The notes: generated from the sequence alone by a model not told the origin. A stretch of DNA of 64,000 nt from Parabacteroides sp. PH5-46 (GCF_029892785.1 NZ_JARXXA010000004.1:124001-188000), one strand, 5' to 3'. Positions 43,675 through 53,459 are shown, counted from the stretch's first letter. Translations and numbers: made by a program.

Positions 43675-45030
43675 TTATATGGATTGTAGACTGTTAAACT
43701 TCTTAAATTGTTTATACAAAATAATGGCAGAAACAGTAACAGACACAATATCCGCAGCAGGTAAACTGACCCATACGCCAAAAGCTCCCCAAAAGCGTGG
43801 AAGTATGATCAGGAAAGGGATCAGGAATATCAGCTGACGGGTGAGGGAGAGGAATATAGCCTTTCTGGCCATGCCGATAGACTGGAAGAAGTTGACTGTA
43901 ACCATCTGAAAACCTACCAGTGGAAATAGTGCAAATACGATGTGCAAGCCATAAACCGAGGCATCTATCAACTCCTGGTCTGTAGTAAACAAACGGACGA
44001 TGACAGATGGGATCAGGTGAGCGATCAGAAAACCGAAAGAAGCGACCCCCACGGCATATCCGATGGTTTGCTTCAATACTTCGGTTACACGATCAAAGCG
44101 GCGGGCTCCAAAATTGTAACCAGCAATGGGTTGCATACCTTGATTCAAACCCATGATAACCATTGTAAACAGGAAGATGATCCGGTTCACAATACCATAG
44201 GCTCCAATCGCTATATCGCCTCCATACTCCTTCAATCCCCTGTTGATAAGAATAATAACAAGTGAAGAACATAAGTTCATGAGGAAAGGAGATAATCCGA
44301 TGGCGAAGATGCTTAACGTCAGCTCTTTTTTCAGTTTATAAATGCCTTTTTTGAAATGAAGAATCTGTTTCGGATTTACGAAATGATTTATTTGCCAAAC
44401 AAGTGATATGACCTGGGATATAACCGTTGCCCATGCCGAACCCTTGATTCCCCATCCAAAACCAAAAATGAAGATCGGGTTTAATATACAGTTGATTACC
44501 ACCGATGCTAGCGTGGCATACATCGATAGTTTGGGGTAACCAGAAGCACGAAGTACACTGTTCAGCCCCAGATACATGTGGGTGATGAGATTGCCGATCA
44601 GGATAATTTGCATATAGTCGCGTGCATAAGGCAATGTATTTTCACTGGCTCCGAAGAAATAAAGAATCTTGTCCAGCAAAGGGAGGCAAATAAGCGTAAA
44701 AAGAATACCGATGACTATATTCAGTACCAATACATTTCCCAGTATACGGTTGGCCCCGTCATAATCTTTTTGACCCAGTTTGACGGAAACTAATGTAGAA
44801 GCACCTACCCCGACCAATGAGCCGAAAGCCGCAGCCAGGTTCATCAAAGGGAAGGTTAAGGCCAATCCGGCAATCCCCAAAGCGCCAACCCCGTGGCCAA
44901 TAAAGATACTGTCGGCCATATTGTAAAGCGAAGAGGCCGTCATGGCAATAATAGCAGGAAGTGAATATTGTATGAGCAACTTCCTGATACGTTCGGTTCC
45001 TAAAATAAGAGGTGAGTTATTATCAGACAT
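43675..45030 (-). CDS. MATE-family multidrug/sodium efflux transporter
   Basis: 451 residues from the ATG at 45030 (MSDNNSPLILGTERIRKLLI); the open frame extends 32 codons further but overlaps the divergent promoter and reads unlike protein. Twelve membrane helices; the MATE phrases YSLPAIIAMTASSLYNMADSIFIGHGVG at the start and GLNQGMQPIAGYNFGARR in the middle are distinctive. Exchanges toxic cations or drugs for Na+ or H+ at the inner membrane. A TACCTTTG -7 box on the minus strand 45 bases upstream supports the chosen start. The next gene is cytidylate-kinase-like. Confidence 0.92.
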   Translation of the reverse strand: MSDNNSPLILGTERIRKLLIQYSLPAIIAMTASSLYNMADSIFIGHGVGALGIAGLALTFPLMNLAAAFGSLVGVGASTLVSVKLGQKDYDGANRILGNVLVLNIVIGILFTLICLPLLDKILYFFGASENTLPYARDYMQIILIGNLITHMYLGLNSVLRASGYPKLSMYATLASVVINCILNPIFIFGFGWGIKGSAWATVISQVISLVWQINHFVNPKQILHFKKGIYKLKKELTLSIFAIGLSPFLMNLCSSLVIILINRGLKEYGGDIAIGAYGIVNRIIFLFTMVIMGLNQGMQPIAGYNFGARRFDRVTEVLKQTIGYAVGVASFGFLIAHLIPSVIVRLFTTDQELIDASVYGLHIVFALFPLVGFQMVTVNFFQSIGMARKAIFLSLTRQLIFLIPFLIILPRFWGAFGVWVSLPAADIVSVTVSAIILYKQFKKFNSLQSI

Positions 45031-45074
45031 ATAAAAAACGTACTGTTCCTTAGGCAGGCTTTTAAAAGCAGCTG

Positions 45075-45082
45075 CAAAGGTA
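45075..45082 (-). promoter_or_regulatory. -7 promoter box for MATE gene
   Basis: TACCTTTG on the minus strand, exact consensus match, 44 bases before the ATG at 45030 and inside the longer open frame, which argues against the longer start. Confidence 0.6.
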
Positions 45083-45101
45083 CGAATTATTCCATAAATA
45101 T

Positions 45102-45109
45102 TATCTTTG
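45102..45109 (+). promoter_or_regulatory. -7 promoter box for free-Met-sulfoxide reductase gene
   Basis: TATCTTTG, 25 bases before the ATG at 45135; with the minus-strand box at 45075 it forms back-to-back divergent promoters. Confidence 0.6.
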
Positions 45110-45134
45110 CGGACTATATTGAACATTTGGAATT

Positions 45135-45614
45135 ATGGCCGAAAATTTATTGATAGGGCAGGGAAGTAAGGTGGAGATGTATGAGGCTCTGCTTCCGCAG
45201 ATAGAAGGATTGGTCTCCGGAGAGGAGGATGTAGTGGCTAATATGGCGAATGTAGCTGCTGCATTGAAGCGGACCTTCGACTTTTTTTGGGTGGGCTTTT
45301 ATGTTGTGAAAAACGGAGTGCTTGTATTGGCTCCTTTTCAGGGACCTGTTGCCTGTACGAGAATTAAATTCGGAAAGGGCGTATGTGGTACTGCCTGGAA
45401 AGAGGCTCAAACGATTGTTGTACCGGATGTAGAGCAGTTTCCCGGACATATAGCCTGTAATTCGGCCTCCCGCTCAGAGATCGTAGTTCCCTTGTTCAGG
45501 GATAAAGAAGTGGTAGCTGTACTGGACATAGACAGCGACTCGCTCAATAACTTTGATGAGACGGATGCAAAATATCTTGAAACGATCTGCCGTTTAATCA
45601 ATATCCGGGATTGA
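45135..45614 (+). CDS. msrC: Free methionine-(R)-sulfoxide reductase, GAF-domain type
   Basis: 159 residues, a single GAF domain. The three Cys used by fRMsr enzymes are present with exact spacing: C74 (PVACTR), C84 (GVCGTAW) and C108 (HIACNS), equal to the 91/101/125 spacing in the yeast enzyme. FFWVGFYVV and the acidic DIDSD segment also match. It reduces free Met-R-sulfoxide in the cytoplasm, repairing oxidative damage with thioredoxin. Its end overlaps the convergent nhaA gene by 21 bases. Its promoter is back-to-back with that of the MATE gene. Confidence 0.92.
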   Translation: MAENLLIGQGSKVEMYEALLPQIEGLVSGEEDVVANMANVAAALKRTFDFFWVGFYVVKNGVLVLAPFQGPVACTRIKFGKGVCGTAWKEAQTIVVPDVEQFPGHIACNSASRSEIVVPLFRDKEVVAVLDIDSDSLNNFDETDAKYLETICRLINIRD

Positions 45615-46991
45615 TTGTCCTTTGGGCGGCTTGGGTTGAACGATATTCAATATTAGGTACCCGATAATTCCGGAGACAAAGGATCCGACAAATACACCCA
45701 ATTTAGCCTGATTCAGCAGGTCGGCACCTATTTCCGGCAGATTGGTAAATGAGAGATTGGCGATAAACAAAGACACAGTAAAGCCAATTCCTCCCAACAT
45801 GGCTACCCCGAAGAGGTTTTTCTTGTTAATACCCGGAGGTACAACCACCAACCGCAGGCGGATGGCCAGCCAGGAGAATGTAAAGATACCCACTGATTTT
45901 CCTACAAACAAACCTAAGAATATAGCCAATGGTATACCCGCCAGTGAAGTGAGTGATATGTCGCTGAATGTTACCCCGGCATTGACAAAGGCAAAGAGTG
46001 GCAGGATCACATAATAAACCAATGGATGTAGTTTATGTATAATCTTTTGAAGCATACTGATCGTCTTGTCCGCCAGTGTATGCACATTATTCAGGATATG
46101 TATCTGGGATGAGGTGAGAACAGAGGCTTTGTTGGATTGTCTTACCTCTGTATAGTCTAGCATCTGGAGGTATTCTACCATCTCTTCGGAGAACTCATCC
46201 AGCTTGATCACCGGACGAGCCGGTATGGTAAAGGCTACCAATACACCGGATATGGTAGGATGGATACCTGATTCCACAAATAGCATCCAGACCACAAACC
46301 CCAGAATATAATAAAAGCCTTCACTTATGATACGCATCTTTCCGCCTATATACGACAATACCAGGAAGATAATGGAAAGTAATAAAGGCTCAAAAGAGAT
46401 ACCCGAACTATAGAAAATACCGATAACAATGATACCGCCAATATCGTCGACAACTGCCAGAGCCGTGAGGAATATCCTTAGGGATAAAGGAATTCGTTTA
46501 CCCAAAGCTCCCAGAACGGCTAATGCAAAGGCGATATCTGTTGCCATAGGGATAGCGGCTCCGCGTACTTCCGGGGCATTGCCACAGACAGATACGTAAA
46601 CGAGTACCGGAACGATCATTCCGCCTATGGCAGCAATGATCGGCAACATGGCTTTTCGTATGGAGGATAGTTCACCGATTAATATTTCCTGTTTTATTTC
46701 CAGTCCGATAACAAAGAAGAAAAGAGCCATCAGGGCATCATTCACAAATTCAAGCAAAGTCATCGGAACCCCGTGATGCGAAAAGAAACTATGACTGCCT
46801 ATCTGGAAATCAATAGGATGTGACAAGATTGTATTATATATGCCCGCCCAAGGGGAATTGGCCAGAACCATGGCTAATATTGTTGCCAGAAACAGTAGTA
46901 AGCTGGCATTAGGCTTCATGGTGGCCAGGCGTTGTATAGGTTTAAGTATAACTTTTATCGGACTCATGCTGTTAACTTGTGTTTTTTTCAA
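45594..46991 (-). CDS. nhaA: Na+/H+ antiporter NhaA
   Basis: 465 residues, about 12 membrane helices. Diagnostic segments: HHGVPMTLLEFVNDALMALFFFVIGLEIKQE, IPMATDIAFALAVLGALGKRIP and ALAVVDDIGGIIVIGIFYSSG, where the paired Asp correspond to the ion-binding Asp163/164 of E. coli NhaA. PPGINKKNLFGVAMLGGIGFTVSLFIANLSF is the conserved C-terminal block. It exchanges internal Na+ or Li+ for external protons. Longer than E. coli NhaA (388) because of a ~60-residue insert with a hydrophilic loop (SEEMVEYLQMLDYTEVRQ), common in Bacteroidetes. The start could be Met 9 instead. Confidence 0.95.
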   Translation of the reverse strand: MKKTQVNSMSPIKVILKPIQRLATMKPNASLLLFLATILAMVLANSPWAGIYNTILSHPIDFQIGSHSFFSHHGVPMTLLEFVNDALMALFFFVIGLEIKQEILIGELSSIRKAMLPIIAAIGGMIVPVLVYVSVCGNAPEVRGAAIPMATDIAFALAVLGALGKRIPLSLRIFLTALAVVDDIGGIIVIGIFYSSGISFEPLLLSIIFLVLSYIGGKMRIISEGFYYILGFVVWMLFVESGIHPTISGVLVAFTIPARPVIKLDEFSEEMVEYLQMLDYTEVRQSNKASVLTSSQIHILNNVHTLADKTISMLQKIIHKLHPLVYYVILPLFAFVNAGVTFSDISLTSLAGIPLAIFLGLFVGKSVGIFTFSWLAIRLRLVVVPPGINKKNLFGVAMLGGIGFTVSLFIANLSFTNLPEIGADLLNQAKLGVFVGSFVSGIIGYLILNIVQPKPPKGQSIPDID

Positions 46992-47011
46992 CCGTGCTAG
47001 GTTATAGTTTG

Positions 47012-47019
47012 CAAAAATA
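47012..47019 (-). promoter_or_regulatory. -7 promoter box for nhaA
   Basis: TATTTTTG on the minus strand, 20 bases before the first possible start. Confidence 0.45.
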
Positions 47020-47065
47020 AGTAAAAAACTGGAATTTCAAAAGGATAAAAGCAGTTTCCGATGCT

Positions 47066-47668
47066 TTATTCTTCTTCTAGATAGGCTGTTTCTACTTTTA
47101 AAAGTCTTGTTTTAAGTCGCTCAGCTTCTCCTTTTCGTATGCGTAAAGTCATTTTACAATCCATATCGAACTGTTGTGACAAAATAGTAGGATTGTCTTC
47201 TTTTATGATTCGCATAATGCTGTTCAGATGCGGGTATTCAAAGATAACAGTTATATCCTCGTCTACCGTGCATTCGATTATTTCGGCATTGGCAATGGCA
47301 TCAGCAGCGGCTGAACGGTATGCAACAATCAGCCCGCTTGTACCCAGCTCTATACCTCCGAAATAGCGTACAACCAGTATTAGGATGTCTGTCAGCTCAT
47401 TGGAGTTGATCTGTCCCAGAATGGGCTTTCCGGCAGTAGAGGATGGTTCGCCGTCATCATTGGCACGAAAAACGGCTCGTTCGCTTCCCAGCATGTAAGC
47501 CCAGCATATATGTCTGGCGTCATAGTATTTTTTTCGGTATGCCTCCAGCAGTTCCTTTACTTCATCCACTGTCTGCACAGGGATCGCATACGAGATAAAG
47601 CGGCTTCGCTTTTCTGTATAATATCCTTCGGCTATTTGTTTGATGGTCTTGTAACTGTCGTCGGCCAT
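47066..47668 (-). CDS. yigZ: YigZ/IMPACT-family protein
   Basis: 200 residues. The UPF0029/IMPACT signature is clear: KRSRFISYAIPV near the start, DARHICWAYMLG, and RANDDGEPSSTAGKPIL, followed by VRYFGGIELGTSGLIVAYRSAA. A smaller C-terminal domain completes the YigZ length. The family is widespread and linked to translation-associated functions, without an agreed biochemical role. The gene starts 3 bases after a 72-residue protein gene and lies downstream of uvrA in the same direction, probably one transcript. Confidence 0.9.
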   Translation of the reverse strand: MADDSYKTIKQIAEGYYTEKRSRFISYAIPVQTVDEVKELLEAYRKKYYDARHICWAYMLGSERAVFRANDDGEPSSTAGKPILGQINSNELTDILILVVRYFGGIELGTSGLIVAYRSAAADAIANAEIIECTVDEDITVIFEYPHLNSIMRIIKEDNPTILSQQFDMDCKMTLRIRKGEAERLKTRLLKVETAYLEEE

Positions 47669-47671
47669 TTG

Positions 47672-47890
47672 CTAATCGGGTATATGGGTTTGTTGTTCTT
47701 CGCGATAGGCTCGGAAGTCTTTCATTATCTCCTCTATTTCTTCAATGAAATAAGGGTCTTTTACTTGTTCTTTGATTGCGTTATAATATGCTTCGATGGC
47801 CGGAAGGGCACAAATATCCTGTCCTCTCAGAACAAAATAAGGTTCTTCCTTCTCGATGCATTGTTTGATCATTACTATCGGATTCTTCAT
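47672..47890 (-). CDS. Small conserved-looking protein between uvrA and yigZ
   Basis: 72 residues, acidic and helical (KEQVKDPYFIEEIEEIMKDF), with no signal peptide or membrane segment. I do not recognise it. It is accepted as a gene because it fits tightly between uvrA (20-base gap) and yigZ (3-base gap) on the same strand, and its codon pattern resembles its neighbours. Function unknown. Confidence 0.65.
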   Translation of the reverse strand: MKNPIVMIKQCIEKEEPYFVLRGQDICALPAIEAYYNAIKEQVKDPYFIEEIEEIMKDFRAYREEQQTHIPD

Positions 47891-47910
47891 AAAAAAACTT
47901 CGTTTTTCAA

Positions 47911-50751
47911 TTAACTTCTCAGTTCTTCTGCTAAGAATTGAGAAGTGAGGCTTGTTGTGTTTTTAAGCATTTTTTCGGGGGGGCCGGTGAAAAGGATATT
48001 TCCACCTTTCCGGCCTCCTACGGGTCCGATATCTATCAGATAATCGGCCGATTTGATGATATCCATGTTGTGTTCTATAACAATCACGGTATTACCCTTG
48101 TCTACCAGCTTGTTCAGTACTCCCAGTAATACCCGTATATCCTCAAAGTGAAGTCCGGTGGTCGGTTCGTCCAATATGTATAATGTTTTGCCGGTATCCC
48201 TTTTGGCTAGTTCGGTAGCCAGTTTTACCCGCTGACTCTCACCGCCGGAGAGGGTAGTGGAAGGCTGTCCCAGTTTGATATACCCCAAACCTACATCTTG
48301 CAGTACTTTTATTTTATGCAGAATAGTGGGGACATTCTCGAAGAACTCAACAGCCATATTGATTGTCATATCCAGTACTTCAGCGATGGATTTTCCACGG
48401 AAACGGACTTCCAGTGTTTCCCTGTTATAACGTTTTCCATGACATTCTTCACAAGGCACCAGTACATCCGGCAGGAAGTTCATTTCTATAGCCTTATATC
48501 CGTTTCCTTTGCAGGTTTCACACCTTCCGCCGGAAACGTTAAACGAAAAACGTCCGGGTTTGTAACCTCGTATTTTAGACTCCGGCAGTTCAACAAACAA
48601 ACTTCTGATATCAGAAAATACTCCGGTATAGGTCGCCGGATTACTTCTGGGAGAACGTCCGATAGGCGACTGGTCTACATTTACTACTTTGTCTATATTG
48701 TTGATTCCCTCTACCGAGTCGTAGGGCAGGGGATCTTCCAATGAGCGATAGAAATGCTGGCTTAGTATGGGTTGAAGCGTTTGGTTTATCAAGGTAGATT
48801 TTCCGCTACCCGATACTCCTGTTACACATAAGAAAAGTCCGAGAGGGAAAGAAACGTCTACCTTTTTAAGGTTATTTCCCCGGGCTCCTTTGATGGTGAT
48901 ATATTTACCGTTTCCTTTCCTGCGTTTGGGAGGGATTTCTATTTTCATTTTCCCATTCAGATAGGCCGAGGTAAGTGTGTCCGCTTTCAGCATTTCTTCG
49001 GGTGTGCCGGCAAAGACAATTTCTCCACCCAGCCGTCCGGCTCTGGGACCCAGGTCTACTACGTAATCGGCACTCAGCATCATTTCTTTGTCATGCTCAA
49101 CCACGATAACGGAATTACCTGTATCTCGTAGTTGTTTCAGTGAGTTGATCAGGCGTACATTGTCCCGCTGGTGCAGTCCGATACTGGGTTCATCCAGGAT
49201 GTAGAGTACATTTACCAGCTGACTGCCGATTTGTGTGGCCAGTCGGATACGTTGGCTCTCACCTCCGGACAATGATGCGGAAGCACGCCCCATGGAAAGG
49301 TATTCCAGTCCTACATCCAGCAGAAATTTCAGGCGCGAACGGATTTCTTTCAGTATTTCTACTGCAATCTGGCGTTGTTTCTCATCCAAGCGTTCCTCTA
49401 TACCTTCCAGCCACTCGTATAATTCGGAAATATCCAGGGTTGATATCTCAGCGATATTTTTATCAGCAATCTTATAATGCAAGGCTTCTTTATTCAGGCG
49501 TTGGCCATTACATTCCGGGCAGGCCGACATCTTGATAAACTGTCCGGCCCATTTCTGAGCCGAGGCAGAGGCTTCGCTTTCCTGTTGCATCATGATGTAC
49601 TTTGCCACTCCTTCATACGAGAGGAAGTAATTGGAATTACCCAGAGAGGCGTTCTTTATCTGCAAACGCTCGTCTGTACCGTTCATGATGTCATCTATGG
49701 CTTCTTCGGGCAGATCTTTGATAGGGGTTTTGATGGTTACACCATATTTTTCACAGATGGCTTCAATCTGCCAGAAAATAAGCGAATTCTTATATTTTCC
49801 CAGAGCTACAATTCCACCATTATAAATGCTTAATGATGGATTCGGAACGATTTTCTCTATATCCAGCAGGTTTACTTGTCCCAAACCTTTGCATTTGTGA
49901 CAGGCTCCCTGTGGCGAGTTGAACGAGAAATTATGAGGAGCCGGTTCGCTATACGACAGTCCGGTCTTCGGATCCATCAGCCGGCGGCTATAGTGGCGGA
50001 TTTCGTTTGTGTCGGCATCAAATACCATGATCAGACCGTCTCCTTGCTTCATGGCAACTTTCAGGCTTTCTTTCAGGCGGCGTTCGTCCGATTTGGAAAT
50101 AACCAATTTGTCTATCACCACTTCTATACTGTGGTTCTTGTAGCGATCCAGCTTCATACCATGCAGTATCTCACGTAGTTCGCCGTCTACACGAACGCTC
50201 AGATATCCCTTTTTTCGTACCTGCTCGAATAATTCTTTGTAATGTCCTTTACGGTTTCGCACCAAAGGAGCTAGAATGTATGTCTTCTTGCCCTGATACT
50301 TATCGATAATCAGGTTTAACACCTGTTCTTCGGTGTATTTTACCATCTTTTCTCCTGTCAGATAGGAGTAAGCTTCACCAGCCCGTGCATATAAAAGACG
50401 GAAGAAATCGTATACTTCGGTGGTAGTCCCTACCGTAGAGCGGGGATTCCGGTTGGTAGTTTTCTGCTCAATGGAAATAACGGGGCTTAGTCCTGTGATC
50501 TTGTCTACATCCGGGCGATCCATGTTCCCGAGAAAATGTCGCGCATAGGCCGAGAATGTCTCTACATAGCGTCGTTGCCCTTCGGCAAAGATGGTATCAA
50601 ATGCCAGTGACGACTTACCGCTTCCACTCATTCCCGTAAGAACCGTAAGACTGTTACGCGGTATATCAATATCTATATTTTTTAGATTATGTACCCGTGC
50701 CCCCAATACCGAGATGAGGCCACCCTCCAATGCATTTTTATCTTTTATCAT
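47911..50751 (-). CDS. uvrA: UvrA, excinuclease ABC subunit A
   Basis: 946 residues, full length. Two ABC ATPase modules: Walker A GMSGSGKSSLAFDTIFAEG near residue 40 and GVSGSGKSTLINQTL near residue 645; signature motifs SLSGGESQRIRLA and TLSGGESQRVKLA; Walker B ILDEPSIGLH and ILDEPTTGLH. Zinc modules CHKCKGLGQV...CPECNGQR and CETCKGNGYK...CEECHGKR are present. It is the damage-recognition subunit of nucleotide excision repair, working with UvrB in the cytoplasm. A TACCTTTG -7 box lies 41 bases upstream. Confidence 0.98.
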   Translation of the reverse strand: MIKDKNALEGGLISVLGARVHNLKNIDIDIPRNSLTVLTGMSGSGKSSLAFDTIFAEGQRRYVETFSAYARHFLGNMDRPDVDKITGLSPVISIEQKTTNRNPRSTVGTTTEVYDFFRLLYARAGEAYSYLTGEKMVKYTEEQVLNLIIDKYQGKKTYILAPLVRNRKGHYKELFEQVRKKGYLSVRVDGELREILHGMKLDRYKNHSIEVVIDKLVISKSDERRLKESLKVAMKQGDGLIMVFDADTNEIRHYSRRLMDPKTGLSYSEPAPHNFSFNSPQGACHKCKGLGQVNLLDIEKIVPNPSLSIYNGGIVALGKYKNSLIFWQIEAICEKYGVTIKTPIKDLPEEAIDDIMNGTDERLQIKNASLGNSNYFLSYEGVAKYIMMQQESEASASAQKWAGQFIKMSACPECNGQRLNKEALHYKIADKNIAEISTLDISELYEWLEGIEERLDEKQRQIAVEILKEIRSRLKFLLDVGLEYLSMGRASASLSGGESQRIRLATQIGSQLVNVLYILDEPSIGLHQRDNVRLINSLKQLRDTGNSVIVVEHDKEMMLSADYVVDLGPRAGRLGGEIVFAGTPEEMLKADTLTSAYLNGKMKIEIPPKRRKGNGKYITIKGARGNNLKKVDVSFPLGLFLCVTGVSGSGKSTLINQTLQPILSQHFYRSLEDPLPYDSVEGINNIDKVVNVDQSPIGRSPRSNPATYTGVFSDIRSLFVELPESKIRGYKPGRFSFNVSGGRCETCKGNGYKAIEMNFLPDVLVPCEECHGKRYNRETLEVRFRGKSIAEVLDMTINMAVEFFENVPTILHKIKVLQDVGLGYIKLGQPSTTLSGGESQRVKLATELAKRDTGKTLYILDEPTTGLHFEDIRVLLGVLNKLVDKGNTVIVIEHNMDIIKSADYLIDIGPVGGRKGGNILFTGPPEKMLKNTTSLTSQFLAEELRS

Positions 50752-50791
50752 TTGCTTTTTACCCTATTCAACATCCGCCAAAAGCGAAACA

Positions 50792-50799
50792 CAAAGGTA
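50792..50799 (-). promoter_or_regulatory. -7 promoter box for uvrA
   Basis: TACCTTTG on the minus strand, exact consensus, 40 bases before the uvrA start and just downstream of the terminator of the preceding gene. Confidence 0.6.
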
Positions 50800-50812
50800 C
50801 AAAAGAAAACAA

Positions 50813-50841
50813 AAAAAGCAGGGACTTTTTCCCTGCTTTTT
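50813..50841 (-). terminator. Terminator of the DUF4925-like lipoprotein gene
   Basis: Perfect 12-bp arms AAAAAGCAGGGA (50813-50824) and TCCCTGCTTTTT (50830-50841) with a 5-base loop; on the minus strand the hairpin ends in a T run. Confidence 0.88.
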
Positions 50842-50862
50842 AGTTTCATATCCTTAGATACA

Positions 50863-51960
50863 TTATTGCTTTGTAAATCCTAAATGCACATTAAATGTTT
50901 CGGAATTTTCAATAATGGTAGGTAAGTTTTCAAGAAGTGTAGCAATATTTTCCATGCCTTCAGGAAGTTCGATGCCACCTAACATAGGTAATAACATAGG
51001 CGCTACAGCACCAAGAAGTTCTTTTGAAGCATAGAATGATACACCATCCTCTTCAATAGCCATGTTGATAGGCAACAGGTAGAAATCGCCTTGTTCAACT
51101 AATAACGCCAACAGGTCTTCAAGTTCAAGACCATAGCTGCTCAGGTCTAACATCCCTAACAGAGATACAAGGCTCTTGTCAAGTGCCATGAATACCTGGT
51201 TTTCAGATGCAAGGTAGTTAATGGTAACCATTCCCTTGATAGCATCAGGCATACCTGTAGCTTCTTCTTCGCCTGTTTTTACCCAGTTTACATCGAACAG
51301 ACCGTCTTCATTAAAGTAAACTGTTACGTCTGTTACCTTTTGAGCCATCATACCTCCCAACATAGGACCCATAGCGCCAATCATCATGTCGGTAGCAGGA
51401 TCACCGGTACTTACGTTGAACTGAACGTCACCTCCTGTTGGATCAAAGTTGAGTTTCCAGGTTCCGGCCAGCGGAGATACGATTTTACGGCTAACATTAA
51501 TAGCAAGTGTTTTTTGTGCTTCCTTAGCTGCGTTCGCTTTGGTAGCAGGGATTCCTTCCAATTTACCGCTTACGCTAATTTCCGTTGTACCAACTGTTTT
51601 TGTAGTTTCAAAAGAATATGTATTGTCAGACTTTTTCATTTCTACATTATCAATTTCAATAGCTGCGCCATCAGGAAGTACATTTGTCAATGTTATTTTT
51701 GCATTTTCTCCCGTTCCGGCAGCCAAGGCAACGGATTTCGTTTGAGCAGGCTCGCCATCGTTAATTTTAAGGACATACGCATTATCCTTATCTCCTCCTT
51801 TAAATGTACCAAGTCCATCTTTCCAAGTTGTTTCGGTTGGGTTGGTAGGTGTTTCCGGCTCCTTTGGATCATCATCATCATCCCCACAAGCACTAAAGAA
51901 TGTGATGGAAAATACCATCATAAGAAGATACAATAGAAAGTTCTTTTTCATAATTCTCAT
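50863..51960 (-). CDS. DUF4925-like lipoprotein of unknown function
   Basis: 365 residues (a second start, MKKN, lies three codons in). The lipobox FFSAC is followed by an Asp-rich linker (GDDDDDPKEPETPTNPTE) typical of surface lipoproteins. The first half is a beta domain with a TISVSGKLEG-like strand, and the second half has helical repeats and Met/Gly-rich stretches (IGAMGPMLGGMMAQ). I believe this matches DUF4925, common in Bacteroides, but the assignment is from memory. Probably an outer-membrane-anchored protein. It is a single-gene unit with a -7 box upstream and a terminator downstream. Confidence 0.75.
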   Translation of the reverse strand: MRIMKKNFLLYLLMMVFSITFFSACGDDDDDPKEPETPTNPTETTWKDGLGTFKGGDKDNAYVLKINDGEPAQTKSVALAAGTGENAKITLTNVLPDGAAIEIDNVEMKKSDNTYSFETTKTVGTTEISVSGKLEGIPATKANAAKEAQKTLAINVSRKIVSPLAGTWKLNFDPTGGDVQFNVSTGDPATDMMIGAMGPMLGGMMAQKVTDVTVYFNEDGLFDVNWVKTGEEEATGMPDAIKGMVTINYLASENQVFMALDKSLVSLLGMLDLSSYGLELEDLLALLVEQGDFYLLPINMAIEEDGVSFYASKELLGAVAPMLLPMLGGIELPEGMENIATLLENLPTIIENSETFNVHLGFTKQ

Positions 51961-52003
51961 TTTTTAATTAAACATGTTTGCCACATTTATCAGTAAAACG
52001 GGG

Positions 52004-52011
52004 CAAAGATA
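52004..52011 (-). promoter_or_regulatory. -7 promoter box for DUF4925-like gene
   Basis: TATCTTTG on the minus strand, 43 bases before the start codon. Confidence 0.6.
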
Positions 52012-52190
52012 CGATTATTGTCACAAAATGAGCGCTAAAGATATGGATATTTTGAATATTATTCTTAGGCTAAAGTTAATTTTCTTTAGACCAAAACAAT
52101 ATACTCCTGTTGAAAACTCCTTTTGTTATGACTCCGTTTTTTAAGGATCTTTTTGCTGCTTTCTCATCCGAATTCTCTTTCTTTGTAAAG

Positions 52191-53459
52191 ATGAATGAGC
52201 AGGTACATGAAAAACTGAAAGTGCTGGCTGAATCAGCTAAGTACGATATTTCATGCGCTTCCAGCGGAACCACCCGAAAGAATAAACCGGGTACGATAGG
52301 AAGTGCGGAAGGCTGGGGGATTTGTCATAGTTTTACAGAGGACGGACGCTGTGTTTCTCTCCTGAAAATTATGCTTACCAACTACTGTATCTATGATTGT
52401 GCTTACTGCATCAACCGTCGGAGTAACGACATTAAGCGAGCTACACTTACTGTTAATGAATTGGTGGATCTTACCATCGAATTTTATCGCCGGAACTATA
52501 TAGAGGGGCTTTTTCTCAGCTCGGGCGTAATAAACAGCCCGGATTACACTATGGAGCGGATGGTACGGGTGGTTAAAGACTTGCGGACTGTTCATCGTTA
52601 TAACGGCTATATACACATGAAAAGCATTCCCGGTGCCAGCAGCGAACTGGTACATGAAGCCGGATTGTATGCCGACCGTCTGAGTGTGAATGTAGAGATT
52701 CCCAAGGAGACCAACCTTAAGATGTTGGCTCCCGAAAAGGATCACCAGAGCGTGTACAAGCCCATGTTTTATATTCAGCAGGGTGTATTGCAGAATAAGG
52801 AAGAGCGGATGCGCTTTCGCCATGCTCCGCGTTTTGCTCCGGCCGGACAGAGTACCCAGATGATCGTAGGAGCAACGGATGAAACCGATAAGGATATTCT
52901 TCAGCTATCCACTGCTTTGTATCAGCGCCCCAGCATGAAGAGGGTGTATTATTCCGGCTATATTCCTGTCAATACTTATGATCCGCGTCTTCCGGCCTTG
53001 AAACAAGCCCCTTTGGTAAGAGAGAACCGTCTGTATCAGGCCGACTGGCTGATGCGCTTTTATGAATTTAAAGCCAGCGAAATAGTAGACGATGCATTCC
53101 CCAACCTCGATTTGGAAATAGATCCTAAACTGGCTTGGGCGTTGCGTCATCCCGAGGCCTTCCCGGTAGATGTAAATAAGGCAGACTATTCTATGATATT
53201 GAGGGTGCCGGGCATAGGTGTGAAGTCGGCCAAACTAATCGTGGCTTCCCGGCGACATGGCAGGATTACTTCTTCTGCCCTGAAAAAGATTGGGGTGGTA
53301 ATGAAAAAAGCGCAATACTTTATCACCTGCCATGAATTGGCTACTTTTACCGTAAATGAAGCGAGTCCGGAATATGTACGCAAGGTACTGACAGCAGTGA
53401 AGAAACCGGCAAAAAAAGGCTTCGACGAGCGGCAACTAACCATCCATTTTCCAGACTGA
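52191..53459 (+). CDS. Putative DNA modification/repair radical SAM protein
   Basis: 422 residues from the ATG at 52191 (MNEQVHEKLKVLAESAKYD), where the family normally starts; the frame is open from 52110. The radical SAM iron-sulfur motif CxxxCxxC is in CIYDCAYC. The C-terminal part has a helix-hairpin-helix (ILRVPGIGVKSAKLIVASRR), which suggests DNA binding. This is the TIGR03916-type family, almost always paired with a DUF4130 protein, as here 4 bases downstream. The chemistry on DNA is unproven; the pair is annotated as putative repair or modification only by fold and association. Confidence 0.9.
   Translation: MNEQVHEKLKVLAESAKYDISCASSGTTRKNKPGTIGSAEGWGICHSFTEDGRCVSLLKIMLTNYCIYDCAYCINRRSNDIKRATLTVNELVDLTIEFYRRNYIEGLFLSSGVINSPDYTMERMVRVVKDLRTVHRYNGYIHMKSIPGASSELVHEAGLYADRLSVNVEIPKETNLKMLAPEKDHQSVYKPMFYIQQGVLQNKEERMRFRHAPRFAPAGQSTQMIVGATDETDKDILQLSTALYQRPSMKRVYYSGYIPVNTYDPRLPALKQAPLVRENRLYQADWLMRFYEFKASEIVDDAFPNLDLEIDPKLAWALRHPEAFPVDVNKADYSMILRVPGIGVKSAKLIVASRRHGRITSSALKKIGVVMKKAQYFITCHELATFTVNEASPEYVRKVLTAVKKPAKKGFDERQLTIHFPD

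Noticed and set aside
45031-45126. Longer N-terminus for the MATE transporter
   Set aside because: The extra 32 codons overlap the divergent -7 boxes and read unlike the family, while the Met at 45030 gives the usual MATE start.
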